This document shows positions 57,011-64,000 of a stretch of 64,000 bases of DNA, piece by piece. The stretch is from Acidobacteriota bacterium (GTDB taxonomy: Bacteria; Acidobacteriota; Terriglobia; Terriglobales; Acidobacteriaceae). The position numbers and the translations under genes were made by a program. The notes below the pieces were generated by a model that saw only the letters and a program-made list of their open reading frames with translations, was not told the DNA's origin and searched no databases. Every line of letters begins with the position of its first letter. Position 1 is the first letter of the stretch. Location: assembly GCA_021803035.1 (NCBI GenBank), contig JAJZME010000019.1, positions 30,149 to 94,148 on the forward strand, written 5' to 3'.

Positions 57011-58270
57011 TCACTCCGTCCAGCGCCGCATAATCAGGCTGGCGTTGATGCCCCCGAAGCCGAACGAGTTCGACAGGCCCACGTCGAAGCTGTGCGCAAT
57101 GGCCTTATTGGCCACATAGTCGAGCCGGCACTCAGGATCGGGCGAGTCCAGATTCGTCGTTGGCGGCAGCATCTGGTTCTGCAGCGCCAGCACGGTGATG
57201 CCGGCTTCCAAACCGCCCGCGCCGCCCAGCAGGTGTCCGGTCATGGATTTGGTCCCGCTGATCTTCAGCTTGTGGCTCAGGGCATGCTCGCCGAAGACCA
57301 GCTCGATGGCCCGCGACTCATTGCCGTCGCCAGCCGGCGTCGAGGTGGCATGTGCGTTCACATAGCCCACCTTTTCCGGCGTAATGCCAGCGTCCTTGAG
57401 AGCTGCCCTCATGCTGCGCTGCGCGCCCAGCCCTTCCGGCGCGATGCCCGTCATGTGGTAGGCATCGGCGCTCATGCCGTAGCCGATCACTTCGGCCAGA
57501 ATCTTTGCGCCCCGCGCCCGCGCAAACTGCAGCTCTTCGAGAATGAGAATGCCCGCGCCCTCGCCGATCACGAATCCATCGCGATCCTTGTCGAACGGCC
57601 GGCTGGCGCGCGTCGGCTCGTCGTTGCGCATGGAGAGCGCACGCATGGCGGCGAATCCGCCCACCGACATGGGCGTAACCGCAGCCTCCGAGCCGCCGGC
57701 GATCATTGCATCCGCGTCGCCGTGCAGAATCATGCGCACCGAGTCGCCAATGGAATTGGCGCTGGTGGCGCAGGCCGTCGCCGTGGCCGAAATCGGCCCC
57801 CGGGCGCCGTAGCGAATGCTGATCTGCCCCGCCGCCATGTTCACAATGGCCGCGGGGATAAAGAAGGGCGAGATCTTGCGCGGCCCGCCCTGCAACAGGT
57901 TGGAGTGTTCGCGCTCGATGATCTCGAACCCGCCGATGCCGGAACCCAGAAACACGCCCACGCGATCGTCATTGTCCGGCGTAATCGTTAAACCCGACTG
58001 CTTCATCGCCTCCTGCGTGGCTGCAAAGGCGAAGTGAATGAAGCGCCCCATCTTGCGCGCTTCCTTCTTGTCCACAAAATTCAGTGGGTCGAAGTTCTTG
58101 ACCTCGGCGGCAAAGGTCACCGGAAATCCGGTGGCGTCAAAACCCTGGATCGGAGCCATGCCGCTGACTCCAGCCACAAGGTTCTGCCATACTTCGGGGG
58201 CTGTGTTGCCCACTCCGCAGATCAGTCCCAGACCGGTAACGACAACTCTGCGGGTCAATTTATCCGTCAA
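57011..58270 (-). CDS. fabF: Beta-ketoacyl-ACP synthase II
   Basis: Condensing enzyme of fatty acid synthesis. The Cys-His-His triad is seen as Cys167 in TATACATSANSIGD, the His in VNAHATSTPAGD and the His in KSMTGHLLGGAGGLE. The C-terminal SFGFGGINASLIMRRW is typical. The start is probably TTG 58270, four bases after the ACP stop; a second TTG at 58258 is also possible. 419 aa, slightly longer than most FabF at the N-terminus. Cotranscribed with acpP, which supplies the carrier. Confidence 0.96.
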   Translation of the reverse strand: MTDKLTRRVVVTGLGLICGVGNTAPEVWQNLVAGVSGMAPIQGFDATGFPVTFAAEVKNFDPLNFVDKKEARKMGRFIHFAFAATQEAMKQSGLTITPDNDDRVGVFLGSGIGGFEIIEREHSNLLQGGPRKISPFFIPAAIVNMAAGQISIRYGARGPISATATACATSANSIGDSVRMILHGDADAMIAGGSEAAVTPMSVGGFAAMRALSMRNDEPTRASRPFDKDRDGFVIGEGAGILILEELQFARARGAKILAEVIGYGMSADAYHMTGIAPEGLGAQRSMRAALKDAGITPEKVGYVNAHATSTPAGDGNESRAIELVFGEHALSHKLKISGTKSMTGHLLGGAGGLEAGITVLALQNQMLPPTTNLDSPDPECRLDYVANKAIAHSFDVGLSNSFGFGGINASLIMRRWTE

Positions 58271-58274
58271 GGGG

Positions 58275-58526
58275 CTATTTGCTTCCTTTCGCGGTCTTTT
58301 CGTTCTTCTCGATGTACTCGATGGCGTCTTTCACCGTCTTGATCTTCTCAGCGTCCTCATCGGGGATCTCCAGATCGAAGGCCTCTTCGAACTGCATCAC
58401 CAGTTCCACCACATCCAGCGAATCGGCTCCCAGATCCTCCTGGAAACTGGCGCCCGGGGTTACTTCGGCTTCGTCGACCTGTAACTGCTCGACAATGATC
58501 TGCTTGACTTTTTCCTCTACAGCCAT
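58275..58526 (-). CDS. acpP: Acyl carrier protein
   Basis: Acidic 83-residue carrier of fatty acid intermediates. Ser36 in [11 protein letters not shown] is the phosphopantetheine attachment site. The sequence matches AcpP throughout, including [22 protein letters not shown] lies eight bases before the ATG. The gene directly precedes fabF; fabD and fabG are not present here. About 290 bases separate it from the divergent rmuC gene. Confidence 0.98.
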   Translation of the reverse strand: MAVEEKVKQIIVEQLQVDEAEVTPGASFQEDLGADSLDVVELVMQFEEAFDLEIPDEDAEKIKTVKDAIEYIEKNEKTAKGSK

Positions 58527-58815
58527 GCGTGCTTCTCCTCGTTATTGACACAAACTTGCAACATCCGGTCCGGGGACGGGTTGCAACCCCGCTCCGCCAG
58601 CATACGATACCGGCCCGTGCCTGGGGATGGCAACTGCAGCGCAAAAAATGCACGCTGCCCCGAAACTCCAAGTCTACCGGGCGGGTCAAGGCGTGTAAAG
58701 CCGCACAGAGACAGGAAATAGCCCGCGGCAAATGCGGATCGAACCGCGGCACGAATTTGCCACGAAATGCACAGGGCAACGGCGTATATTTGGCGAAGAG
58801 GGAATGGGAGGAAGC

Positions 58816-60285
58816 ATGCAGGCTCTGATTGCCGGAGTTGCCGCCGCATTTGTTGGAATCCTGGTTGGGTTTTGGCTCCGTGGCGTCTCTATAAAAGGCG
58901 AGAAGGCACTCCTGGAGCAGCGCAATCGCGAGACCACCGACGCCCTCACTGCAGCCCGCGAATCGCTGGCGCAAGCGCAGGCCGCGTCAGCCGCCCGCGC
59001 GGGCTTTGAGTCCCTGGCCGCCGAGCGGCAAACGCGGCTGGACCAGCTCACTGCCGAGCGCGACGCTCTGCGCAACGACCTGCAGGCCAAAGTCGACACG
59101 GAACGTACGCAGGCCGCGCGCATCAGCCAGCTTGAAGCCGAGCTCAAGAGCGAGCGCCAGAGCATGGCCGAAAAACTCGCCCTGCTTGAAGAAGCAAAAA
59201 CCGCCCTGTCCAATCAATTCCAGGCCCTGGCAACCGACATTCTCGATCAGAAGTCGAGGACATTCTCTGAAGGCAGCCAGAAAGAAATCGGCAATCTTCT
59301 CAATCCCCTTAAAGTTCAGATTGAAGACTTCAAAAAGAAAGTTGAAGAGGCGCAATCCGACTCCAAAACCGGCGTGGCCACGCTGCAGGGAATGATTGGG
59401 AGCCTCAACAACCTCAACCAGCAGCTCTCCGAAGATGCGCGCAATCTCACCACGGCGCTGCGCGGCTCCAGCAAGGCCCAGGGCGATTGGGGCGAGTTCA
59501 TCCTCCGTGACCTGTTGGAAAAAGCCGGCCTTCGCGAAGGCGAGCAGTACAGTTTTCAGCAGAGCTTTACGGGCCTCAGCGGCGAAGATGGAAAAGCGAA
59601 GACGGCGCGCACCGACGTGATCGTCTTCCTGCCCGGCGGCCGTAATCTTATCATCGACTCCAAGGTCACCCTAACCGCCTATACCGACTATGCAAACGCA
59701 GCCGGCGAAGAAGAGCGCAAAGCTGCTCTCAAGCAGCATCTGGCCAGCGTGCGCGGCCATGTGGCGGGTTTGGCCAAGGCCGGTTACGACCGTCTTCCCG
59801 GCCTCGAAACGCCGGACTTCGTCGTGATGTTTGTGCCCGTCGAGCCCGCGTTCCTGGCCGCCCTGCAAAACGACGCCGCCCTCTGGGCCGACGCCTATCA
59901 GCAGGGCATCCTGCTTGTCGGCCCCACCACGCTGCTCTACATCATCCGTATCGTCAATGTGCTCTGGCATCAGGAGACGCAGGCTCGCAACGTCAAGGAC
60001 GTAATGGACCGCGGCGCAAAGCTCTACGAAAAGTTCGTCGGATTCGTCAACGATCTCGAAGAGATCGGCAAAAGCCTGCGCGAGGCCAACCAGAGTTACG
60101 AGGTCGCGCACAAGAAACTGGCCAGCGGCGACGGCAATCTAATCCGCCAGGTCGAAATGCTGCGGCAACTCGGCGTTAAACCCCGCAAACCGCTTCCGTC
60201 CCGGCTCGTTGAAGCCGCGCAACCGGACGAACCTGGCTTCGCCCTGGCCGCCGAAGCCGCCGACGGCCAGCCGGAAACGCGCTGA
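58816..60285 (+). CDS. rmuC: RmuC-family DNA recombination protein
   Basis: A predicted nuclease-fold protein that limits inversions and rearrangements at repeats in E. coli. An N-terminal membrane helix (MQALIAGVAAAFVGILVGFWL) is followed by a long coiled coil (about 30-160), then the RmuC core with GDWGEFILRDLLEKAGLREG, LIIDSKVTLTAYTDY and FVVMFVPVEPAFLAAL. The start 58816 follows GGGAGG at short spacing; 58804 is an in-frame alternative whose own ribosome site is worse. 489 aa with this start. No SOS box was recognised upstream. Confidence 0.93.
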   Translation: MQALIAGVAAAFVGILVGFWLRGVSIKGEKALLEQRNRETTDALTAARESLAQAQAASAARAGFESLAAERQTRLDQLTAERDALRNDLQAKVDTERTQAARISQLEAELKSERQSMAEKLALLEEAKTALSNQFQALATDILDQKSRTFSEGSQKEIGNLLNPLKVQIEDFKKKVEEAQSDSKTGVATLQGMIGSLNNLNQQLSEDARNLTTALRGSSKAQGDWGEFILRDLLEKAGLREGEQYSFQQSFTGLSGEDGKAKTARTDVIVFLPGGRNLIIDSKVTLTAYTDYANAAGEEERKAALKQHLASVRGHVAGLAKAGYDRLPGLETPDFVVMFVPVEPAFLAALQNDAALWADAYQQGILLVGPTTLLYIIRIVNVLWHQETQARNVKDVMDRGAKLYEKFVGFVNDLEEIGKSLREANQSYEVAHKKLASGDGNLIRQVEMLRQLGVKPRKPLPSRLVEAAQPDEPGFALAAEAADGQPETR

Positions 60286-60397
60286 AAACAATGGTTCCAC
60301 CGCACCTCCAGACATTGCCCGGATGTGCAAGGATGCGCATCATTCCTGTACACTTCTCGGTTATTCAGGTCCTAAAAATCACTTGCGGAGTACGTCC

Positions 60398-62356
60398 ATG
60401 ATGCGTCGCTGGTGTTTGACCGCTGCCGTTGCCGCGGTTTTCCTTTCTTCCTTCACTCATTCTGTCTGGGCGCAAAGCTCGGCTGGTCCTCAACCGGTGC
60501 CTCTGCCGCCTCCGATTGCCGCGCCGGTCAATACGCCCTATCCGGGCACGATCACGCTGACCGCAAATCTCACCAACACAACCGATCGCGTGGTTACGGT
60601 CAACGAGACCATCCCCGTGCACGCCGGGAACATGACGCTGCTCTATCCGGAGTGGATTCCCGGCGAGCACGCGCCGGAGGGCCCGATCCAGTCGTTTGCC
60701 GGGCTGTTCATTACCGCGAACGGGCAGCGCATTCCTTGGGTGCGCGACCGCGTGAACATGTTCGCCTTCCACGTGCGCGTGCCGAACGGGGTAACCTCGC
60801 TCGATGTGAAATTCGACTACCTCTCGCCGATGCAGCCGCAGGACGGGATGGTGCAGATGTCGCACGTGATGGCCAACCTTGAATGGAACACGGTGGTCCT
60901 CTATCCGGCAGGATATTTTTCGCGGGATATTCACGTGACGCCGGTGGTGACGCTGCCGGCGGGCTGGAAGTATGCGACAGCACTGACGACAGTGTCGAAA
61001 GACGGCGACACGGTCCACTTCAAGGAGACGACACTGAACACGCTGGTCGATTCGCCGCTGGATGCGGGCGAATACTACCGGAGAGTGGATCTGTCGTCGG
61101 GGCCCGACAACCAGGTGTTCCTGGATTGCTTCGCCGACAAGCCAAAAGATCTGGCCATCACGCCGGAAGAGCTGCAGATGCACAAGAATCTGGTGGTGCA
61201 GGCGCAGCGGCTCTTCGATTCGCACCATTACGACCACTACGATTTTCTGTTCACGCTGAGCAACACGCTGGGCGAGCAGGGGCTGGAACATCACCAGTCC
61301 AGCGAAGACGGAATCCGCCCCAACTACTTCACCAACTGGAAAGCCGGCGTGGCCGAGCGCGATCTGCTGGCGCACGAGTACACGCATTCGTGGAACGGAA
61401 AGTTCCGGCGGCCCGATGACCTGTGGAGACCTGCCTTCAACATGCCCGAGCAGGATGATTTGCTCTGGGTCTATGAGGGCCTGACGCAATACTGGGGCGA
61501 AGTGCTGACCGCGCGCGCGGGCATGAGAACGGCGGCACAGACGCGCGACATATTCGCCGCCATTGCCGCCAGCTTCGAGGACAGCCCCGGGCGCAACTGG
61601 CGTCCGCTGATCGATACCACCAACCAGGAGATTATCTCCGAACGGCGGCCGGTGAGTTGGGTAAGTTGGCAGCGGCAGGAAGATTACTACATGGAAGGCG
61701 TGCTGATCTGGCTGGATGCCGACACGAAGATCCGCGAGCTGAGCGGCGGCAAAAAGTCGCTGGACACCTTCGCCAAGGAGTTCTACGGGATCGACAACGG
61801 CAGCTTCATTACGCACACCTACAACTTCAACGACATCGTCGCCGCGCTGAACAAGGTGCAGCCCTACGACTGGGCAAAATTTTTCCGCACCCTGGTCTAT
61901 GAGCTGCATCCGGAGGTGCCACTGGCCGGGTTCACCCAGGGCGGATACAAGCTGGTCTACAACGACACCCAGCCGGGGTGGGAAAAGCTCAGCGGCTTCT
62001 CGCGCTATGGCGTCAGCTATGACACGTCCATCGGCTTCAGGTTGATGCGCAACGGCGCCATCGCCGGCGTGCAGTGGGACAGCCCGGCCTTCAAGGCCGG
62101 CCTGGCGCCGGGCATGCAGCTTGTGGCCGTGAACGGAAACGCCGTGAATAACACGATCGGAGGGCCGGACGATGTGGTGAAAGAAGCGCTCGTCCAGGCG
62201 GAAAAGAGCACAGAGCCGATTCACTTTGTGGTGAAGAAGGACGGCAGGGTGTTCAACGTGGATGTAAATTACCACGGCGGCCTGCGCTATCCCCACCTGG
62301 AGCGCATACCGGGCACGCCGGACCGGCTGGACGCAATCCTGGCGCCAGTGAAGTAG
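60398..62356 (+). CDS. M61-family metallopeptidase with PDZ domain
   Basis: A secreted zinc aminopeptidase of the glycyl-aminopeptidase class. The ATG at 60398 has GGAG nine bases upstream, and the frame extension to 60209 overlaps rmuC. Signal peptide MRRWCLTAAVAAVFLSSF ... VWAQ. The zinc site is HEYTH (326-330) in LAHEYTHSWNGKFRRP, with YEGLTQYWGE providing the downstream glutamate. A PDZ domain lies near 540-630 (SIGFRLMRNGAIAGVQWDSPAFKAGLAPGMQLVAVNG). 652 aa, typical. A strong terminator follows the stop. Confidence 0.94.
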   Translation: MMRRWCLTAAVAAVFLSSFTHSVWAQSSAGPQPVPLPPPIAAPVNTPYPGTITLTANLTNTTDRVVTVNETIPVHAGNMTLLYPEWIPGEHAPEGPIQSFAGLFITANGQRIPWVRDRVNMFAFHVRVPNGVTSLDVKFDYLSPMQPQDGMVQMSHVMANLEWNTVVLYPAGYFSRDIHVTPVVTLPAGWKYATALTTVSKDGDTVHFKETTLNTLVDSPLDAGEYYRRVDLSSGPDNQVFLDCFADKPKDLAITPEELQMHKNLVVQAQRLFDSHHYDHYDFLFTLSNTLGEQGLEHHQSSEDGIRPNYFTNWKAGVAERDLLAHEYTHSWNGKFRRPDDLWRPAFNMPEQDDLLWVYEGLTQYWGEVLTARAGMRTAAQTRDIFAAIAASFEDSPGRNWRPLIDTTNQEIISERRPVSWVSWQRQEDYYMEGVLIWLDADTKIRELSGGKKSLDTFAKEFYGIDNGSFITHTYNFNDIVAALNKVQPYDWAKFFRTLVYELHPEVPLAGFTQGGYKLVYNDTQPGWEKLSGFSRYGVSYDTSIGFRLMRNGAIAGVQWDSPAFKAGLAPGMQLVAVNGNAVNNTIGGPDDVVKEALVQAEKSTEPIHFVVKKDGRVFNVDVNYHGGLRYPHLERIPGTPDRLDAILAPVK

Positions 62357-62371
62357 GCCAGATTGAAGGTG

Positions 62372-62404
62372 AAGAGCGGCGGGCGATCCGCCGCTCTTTT
62401 TTAT
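62372..62404 (+). terminator. Rho-independent terminator after the M61 peptidase gene
   Basis: AAGAGCGGCGG (62372-62382) pairs perfectly with CCGCCGCTCTT (62388-62398) over a 5-base loop and runs into TTTTTTATT. This is the clearest intrinsic terminator in the window and begins 16 bases after the stop codon. Confidence 0.92.
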
Positions 62405-62465
62405 TCCGGACCACAAAAGGGACGCCTTTGGGCGCTTGCCAATTGCTCGAAGTCCCTTCGCCACG

Positions 62466-62504
62466 CTGAAGCGCGGGGCTAACAACCACTGCGCCTACGG
62501 CGCG
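62466..62504. repeat. Dispersed repeat B, copy 2
   Basis: Matches 12052-12090 over 39 bases; the last 15 (TGCGCCTACGGCGCG) are identical. It is followed by T-rich sequence (TATTTTTCAT). Confidence 0.7.
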
Positions 62505-62591
62505 TATTTTTCATAGCCGTGCCGACGCACGACATGGATACAGAGCTTGCAGCCTTAAATTCTTTCCGCCTCCTTACCCGATGCGAAAGAC

Positions 62592-62815
62592 GGCTCTTAG
62601 CGATTAGCTGCTGGTTGCTGGCTACCCACTCTGGTTGGAACGGCAGGCGAAGATTGATGCTCGGCTTGCTGCATGAGAGACAGAAAGCCAGAGGCTGGTG
62701 AAGCGGACGAAGAAGAACATGCGCACCACAATGTGGGAATTGCGGTCGTCCGGACACGCGCTTTTCGCGGGAAACGAAATTACCTGCAAAAAAATCTGTG
62801 GAAAAGAAAATATTT
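62592..62815. repeat. Composite dispersed repeat D, copy 2
   Basis: Heptamers GGCTCTT, AGCGATT, AGCTGCT, GGTTGCT, GGCTACC (62592-62626), then CAATGTGGGAATTGCGG within 62725-62745, then GGAAACGAAATTACC to AATATTT (62770-62815). Block order, and the 45-base offset between the last two blocks, match copy 1 at 30313-30493. Confidence 0.75.
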
Positions 62816-63156
62816 ATAGGGGGGGTGCGTTCGCCGGCGGTTGGGGTTGGCGGAGCGCGCTCTGCGATCCCTGAGCGGAGGCCAGGCTTTCCGCGATCAC
62901 ATGCTGCACGGCAACGAGCGAGTTGGTTGGGCCTTGTGCTGAAGCAGGGATTGGCTCGGTTATGCGCGTGTTCTCCGTGGGGATGCGTGTGGAAGTGGCC
63001 ATGTTTCGATGGTATGCGGCGGGGCGGAAATTAGCTGCAAATGTAAGCTGATGAATTTGCGTGGGTTGGAGCATATGGGGCTTGACGATTTCTGGAGCCA
63101 GCTCAGGGTAAGGGGTTTTCTGGCTTTTCCGGAGGCGGAGCGATGCGATTGGGCTG
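62816..63156. other. Gene-free accessory sequence
   Basis: Some 340 bases with open frames on both strands but no ribosome site or recognisable domain. The G-run GGGGGGG at 62819-62825 abuts repeat D. Nothing else is supported. Confidence 0.35.
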
Positions 63157-63381
63157 GTGAAAACGGGGCAAGGGGCACGCCTGGCGACGACCGCACGCGC
63201 GAGGCGGCATTTGAGTCACATAGATGAGTCAACTACACGCAGGGCTAAACGGTTGCAGGTTATAGTTCAGGACCCCGAATATCTCGATATCCAGCGCGCT
63301 GCGCGCTGGCGCCATATCGAGTTTGAAGGAGCGGCTCCCAACAAACTCGTAGCGGTGATCAGCATCGAGGACTACCACTGA
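63157..63381 (+). pseudogene. Fragment of a ribbon-helix-helix antitoxin fused to unrelated sequence
   Basis: Within this frame, residues 31-53 (KRLQVIVQDPEYLDIQRAARWRH, at 63247-63315) look like the first two thirds of a CopG-type RHH antitoxin (KRLQVxLxDxEYxxIQRxAR). The usual continuation (MSVAEWVRQAL) is absent; instead the frame ends IEFEGAAPNKLVAVISIEDYH, a separate short segment. No start codon with a ribosome site precedes the RHH part. It is best read as a chimera made by deletion. Confidence 0.4.
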
Positions 63382-63398
63382 ATGAAGCGAAAGAGGTG

Positions 63399-63612
63399 AT
63401 GGTCGTGGAGGTAATGGAGAGAACTCCGGCTGAGGTGTTTCCTCCGGGTGAGTTCATTCGGGGGGGGGGCAATCGAGGCGCGTGGATGGAGCCAGGTAGA
63501 GCTTGCAGAGATCCTCGGGCGTCCTCCCCGTCTGGTGAGTGAACTGATTGCCGGCAAGCGGGCAATCACGCCGGAAACGGCAAAGGCATTGGGGGAGGCT
63601 TTCAATACCGTG
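63399..63612 (+). pseudogene. HigA-family antitoxin, frameshifted at a G10 tract and truncated
   Basis: ATG 63399 reads MERTPAEVFPPGEFIR-type HigA sequence up to a run of ten G (63460-63469). The continuation IEARGWSQVELAEILGRPPRLVSELIAGKRAITPETAKALGEAF, a clear XRE helix-turn-helix, is in another frame; nine G would restore it. The expected SPEFWxNLQ continuation is missing because the sequence switches at about 63612 to the end of an IS256 transposase. No toxin gene is intact upstream. Confidence 0.65.
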
Positions 63613-64000
63613 AGCATGTCCCGCTCAGGTCTTTGTGCCGTATGATGCGCTTGAAGCGTTTCTCGGTTCCGAGGAAGGCCGAAGCCATCCAGCGCAAAAC
63701 CATCTTGCCGTTCTGCCAGTGGGTGACACGCCGGGTCTGGATGCGGACTCCGGCGTGCGGGCTTTCGATGATGTTGGTAGTGGCCAGGCAGCGGTGCAGG
63801 GCGGGCGGGATGTCCAGCCGGTTGATGGTGAAGCACTCCTCCAGGCCTTCCAACAGACTGGCCGCCGCCTGCGGATACTTCTGGTCCAGCCATGCGGCCA
63901 GTTTCTTGATCCGCACGATGCCTTTGTCGGCATCCAGTTTCAATGACATGAAAAGTTCGACTCCCGCCGCCTCCACCAATGAAGCCGGCCCTTGGACTTT
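63602..64000 (-). mobile_element. IS256-family (mutator) transposase, 3' part, running off the window
   Basis: The frame is open to the window edge, so the N-terminal part lies beyond 64000. The visible C-terminal region has LAAWLDQKYPQAAASLLEGLEECFTINRL, LHRCLATTNIIESPHAGVR and VLRWMASAFLGTEKRFKRI, the terminal block of mutator transposases including the glutamate (IIES) of the DDE triad. After HKDL the expected DLWxL tail is replaced by SGTCSRY and a stop, so the 3' end is truncated where it meets the HigA fragment. Terminal inverted repeats cannot be judged. Confidence 0.75.

Overview
This window looks like chromosomal DNA of a high-GC Gram-negative soil bacterium, most likely an acidobacterium (class Terriglobia). 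That placement is inference. It rests on a 1,229-residue Oar-like TonB-dependent receptor with an N-terminal carboxypeptidase-regulatory domain, several secreted plant-polysaccharide enzymes, a second protein with the same regulatory domain, and short intergenic repeats scattered between genes. No prophage, plasmid backbone, CRISPR array or rRNA was seen.

Layout. 0.1-3.6 kb: a small hypothetical gene, tRNA-Pro(CGG), a lipoprotein and an M13 metallopeptidase. 3.8-5.4 kb: guaA. 5.4-8.6 kb (minus): a DUF421 membrane protein, UDP-glucuronate decarboxylase and UDP-glucose dehydrogenase, i.e. the route UDP-glucose to UDP-glucuronate to UDP-xylose. 8.9-11.9 kb: xylulokinase and a dGTPase-like HD hydrolase. 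12.4-14.9 kb: an OmpA-type lipoprotein, then a NiCoT nickel transporter convergent with nikR, with a NikR-like operator in front of the transporter. 15.0-17.4 kb: one secreted protein that fuses a polygalacturonase (GH28) to a pectin methylesterase (CE8). 17.9-18.3 kb: two tiny ORFs. 18.7-25.6 kb: exported proteins, a family-5 solute-binding protein without a permease, an NtrY-like kinase and a sigma-54 response regulator in overlapping order. 25.8-30.1 kb: AmrS-type radical SAM enzyme and a Tat-exported GH35 beta-galactosidase behind a LacI-type operator.

30.1-33.2 kb is repeat-rich, with two small ORFs and a double-ACT protein. 33.2-36.9 kb: the TonB-dependent receptor, whose leader is duplicated in tandem. 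37.3-40.7 kb: MFS transporter, a small conserved protein, a regulatory-domain protein. 41.0-44.3 kb: a three-gene succinate dehydrogenase whose membrane subunit carries a Cys-His-x-Cys-Arg-His motif. 44.3-46.3 kb: TPR-like protein, a lipoprotein remnant and an aldo/keto reductase. 46.5-46.8 kb: IS110 transposase remnant. 46.9-56.1 kb (minus): a complete MdtABC-type RND efflux operon with its outer-membrane channel. 56.5-60.3 kb: DUF7009-like protein, fabF and acpP, rmuC. 60.4-62.4 kb: M61 peptidase ending in a strong terminator. 62.4-64.0 kb is decayed accessory DNA: repeats, a ribbon-helix-helix fragment, a HigA-type antitoxin broken at a G10 tract, and an IS256-family transposase running off the edge.

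Together the genes describe a plant-matter degrader: pectin and galactoside hydrolases, xylulose phosphorylation, UDP-xylose synthesis and large TonB uptake, alongside housekeeping functions. The observations most worth checking are the solute-binding-protein/kinase/regulator operon, the composite dispersed repeat at 30.3 and 62.6 kb, the mycobacterial Sdh1-like membrane anchor, and the NikR operator.
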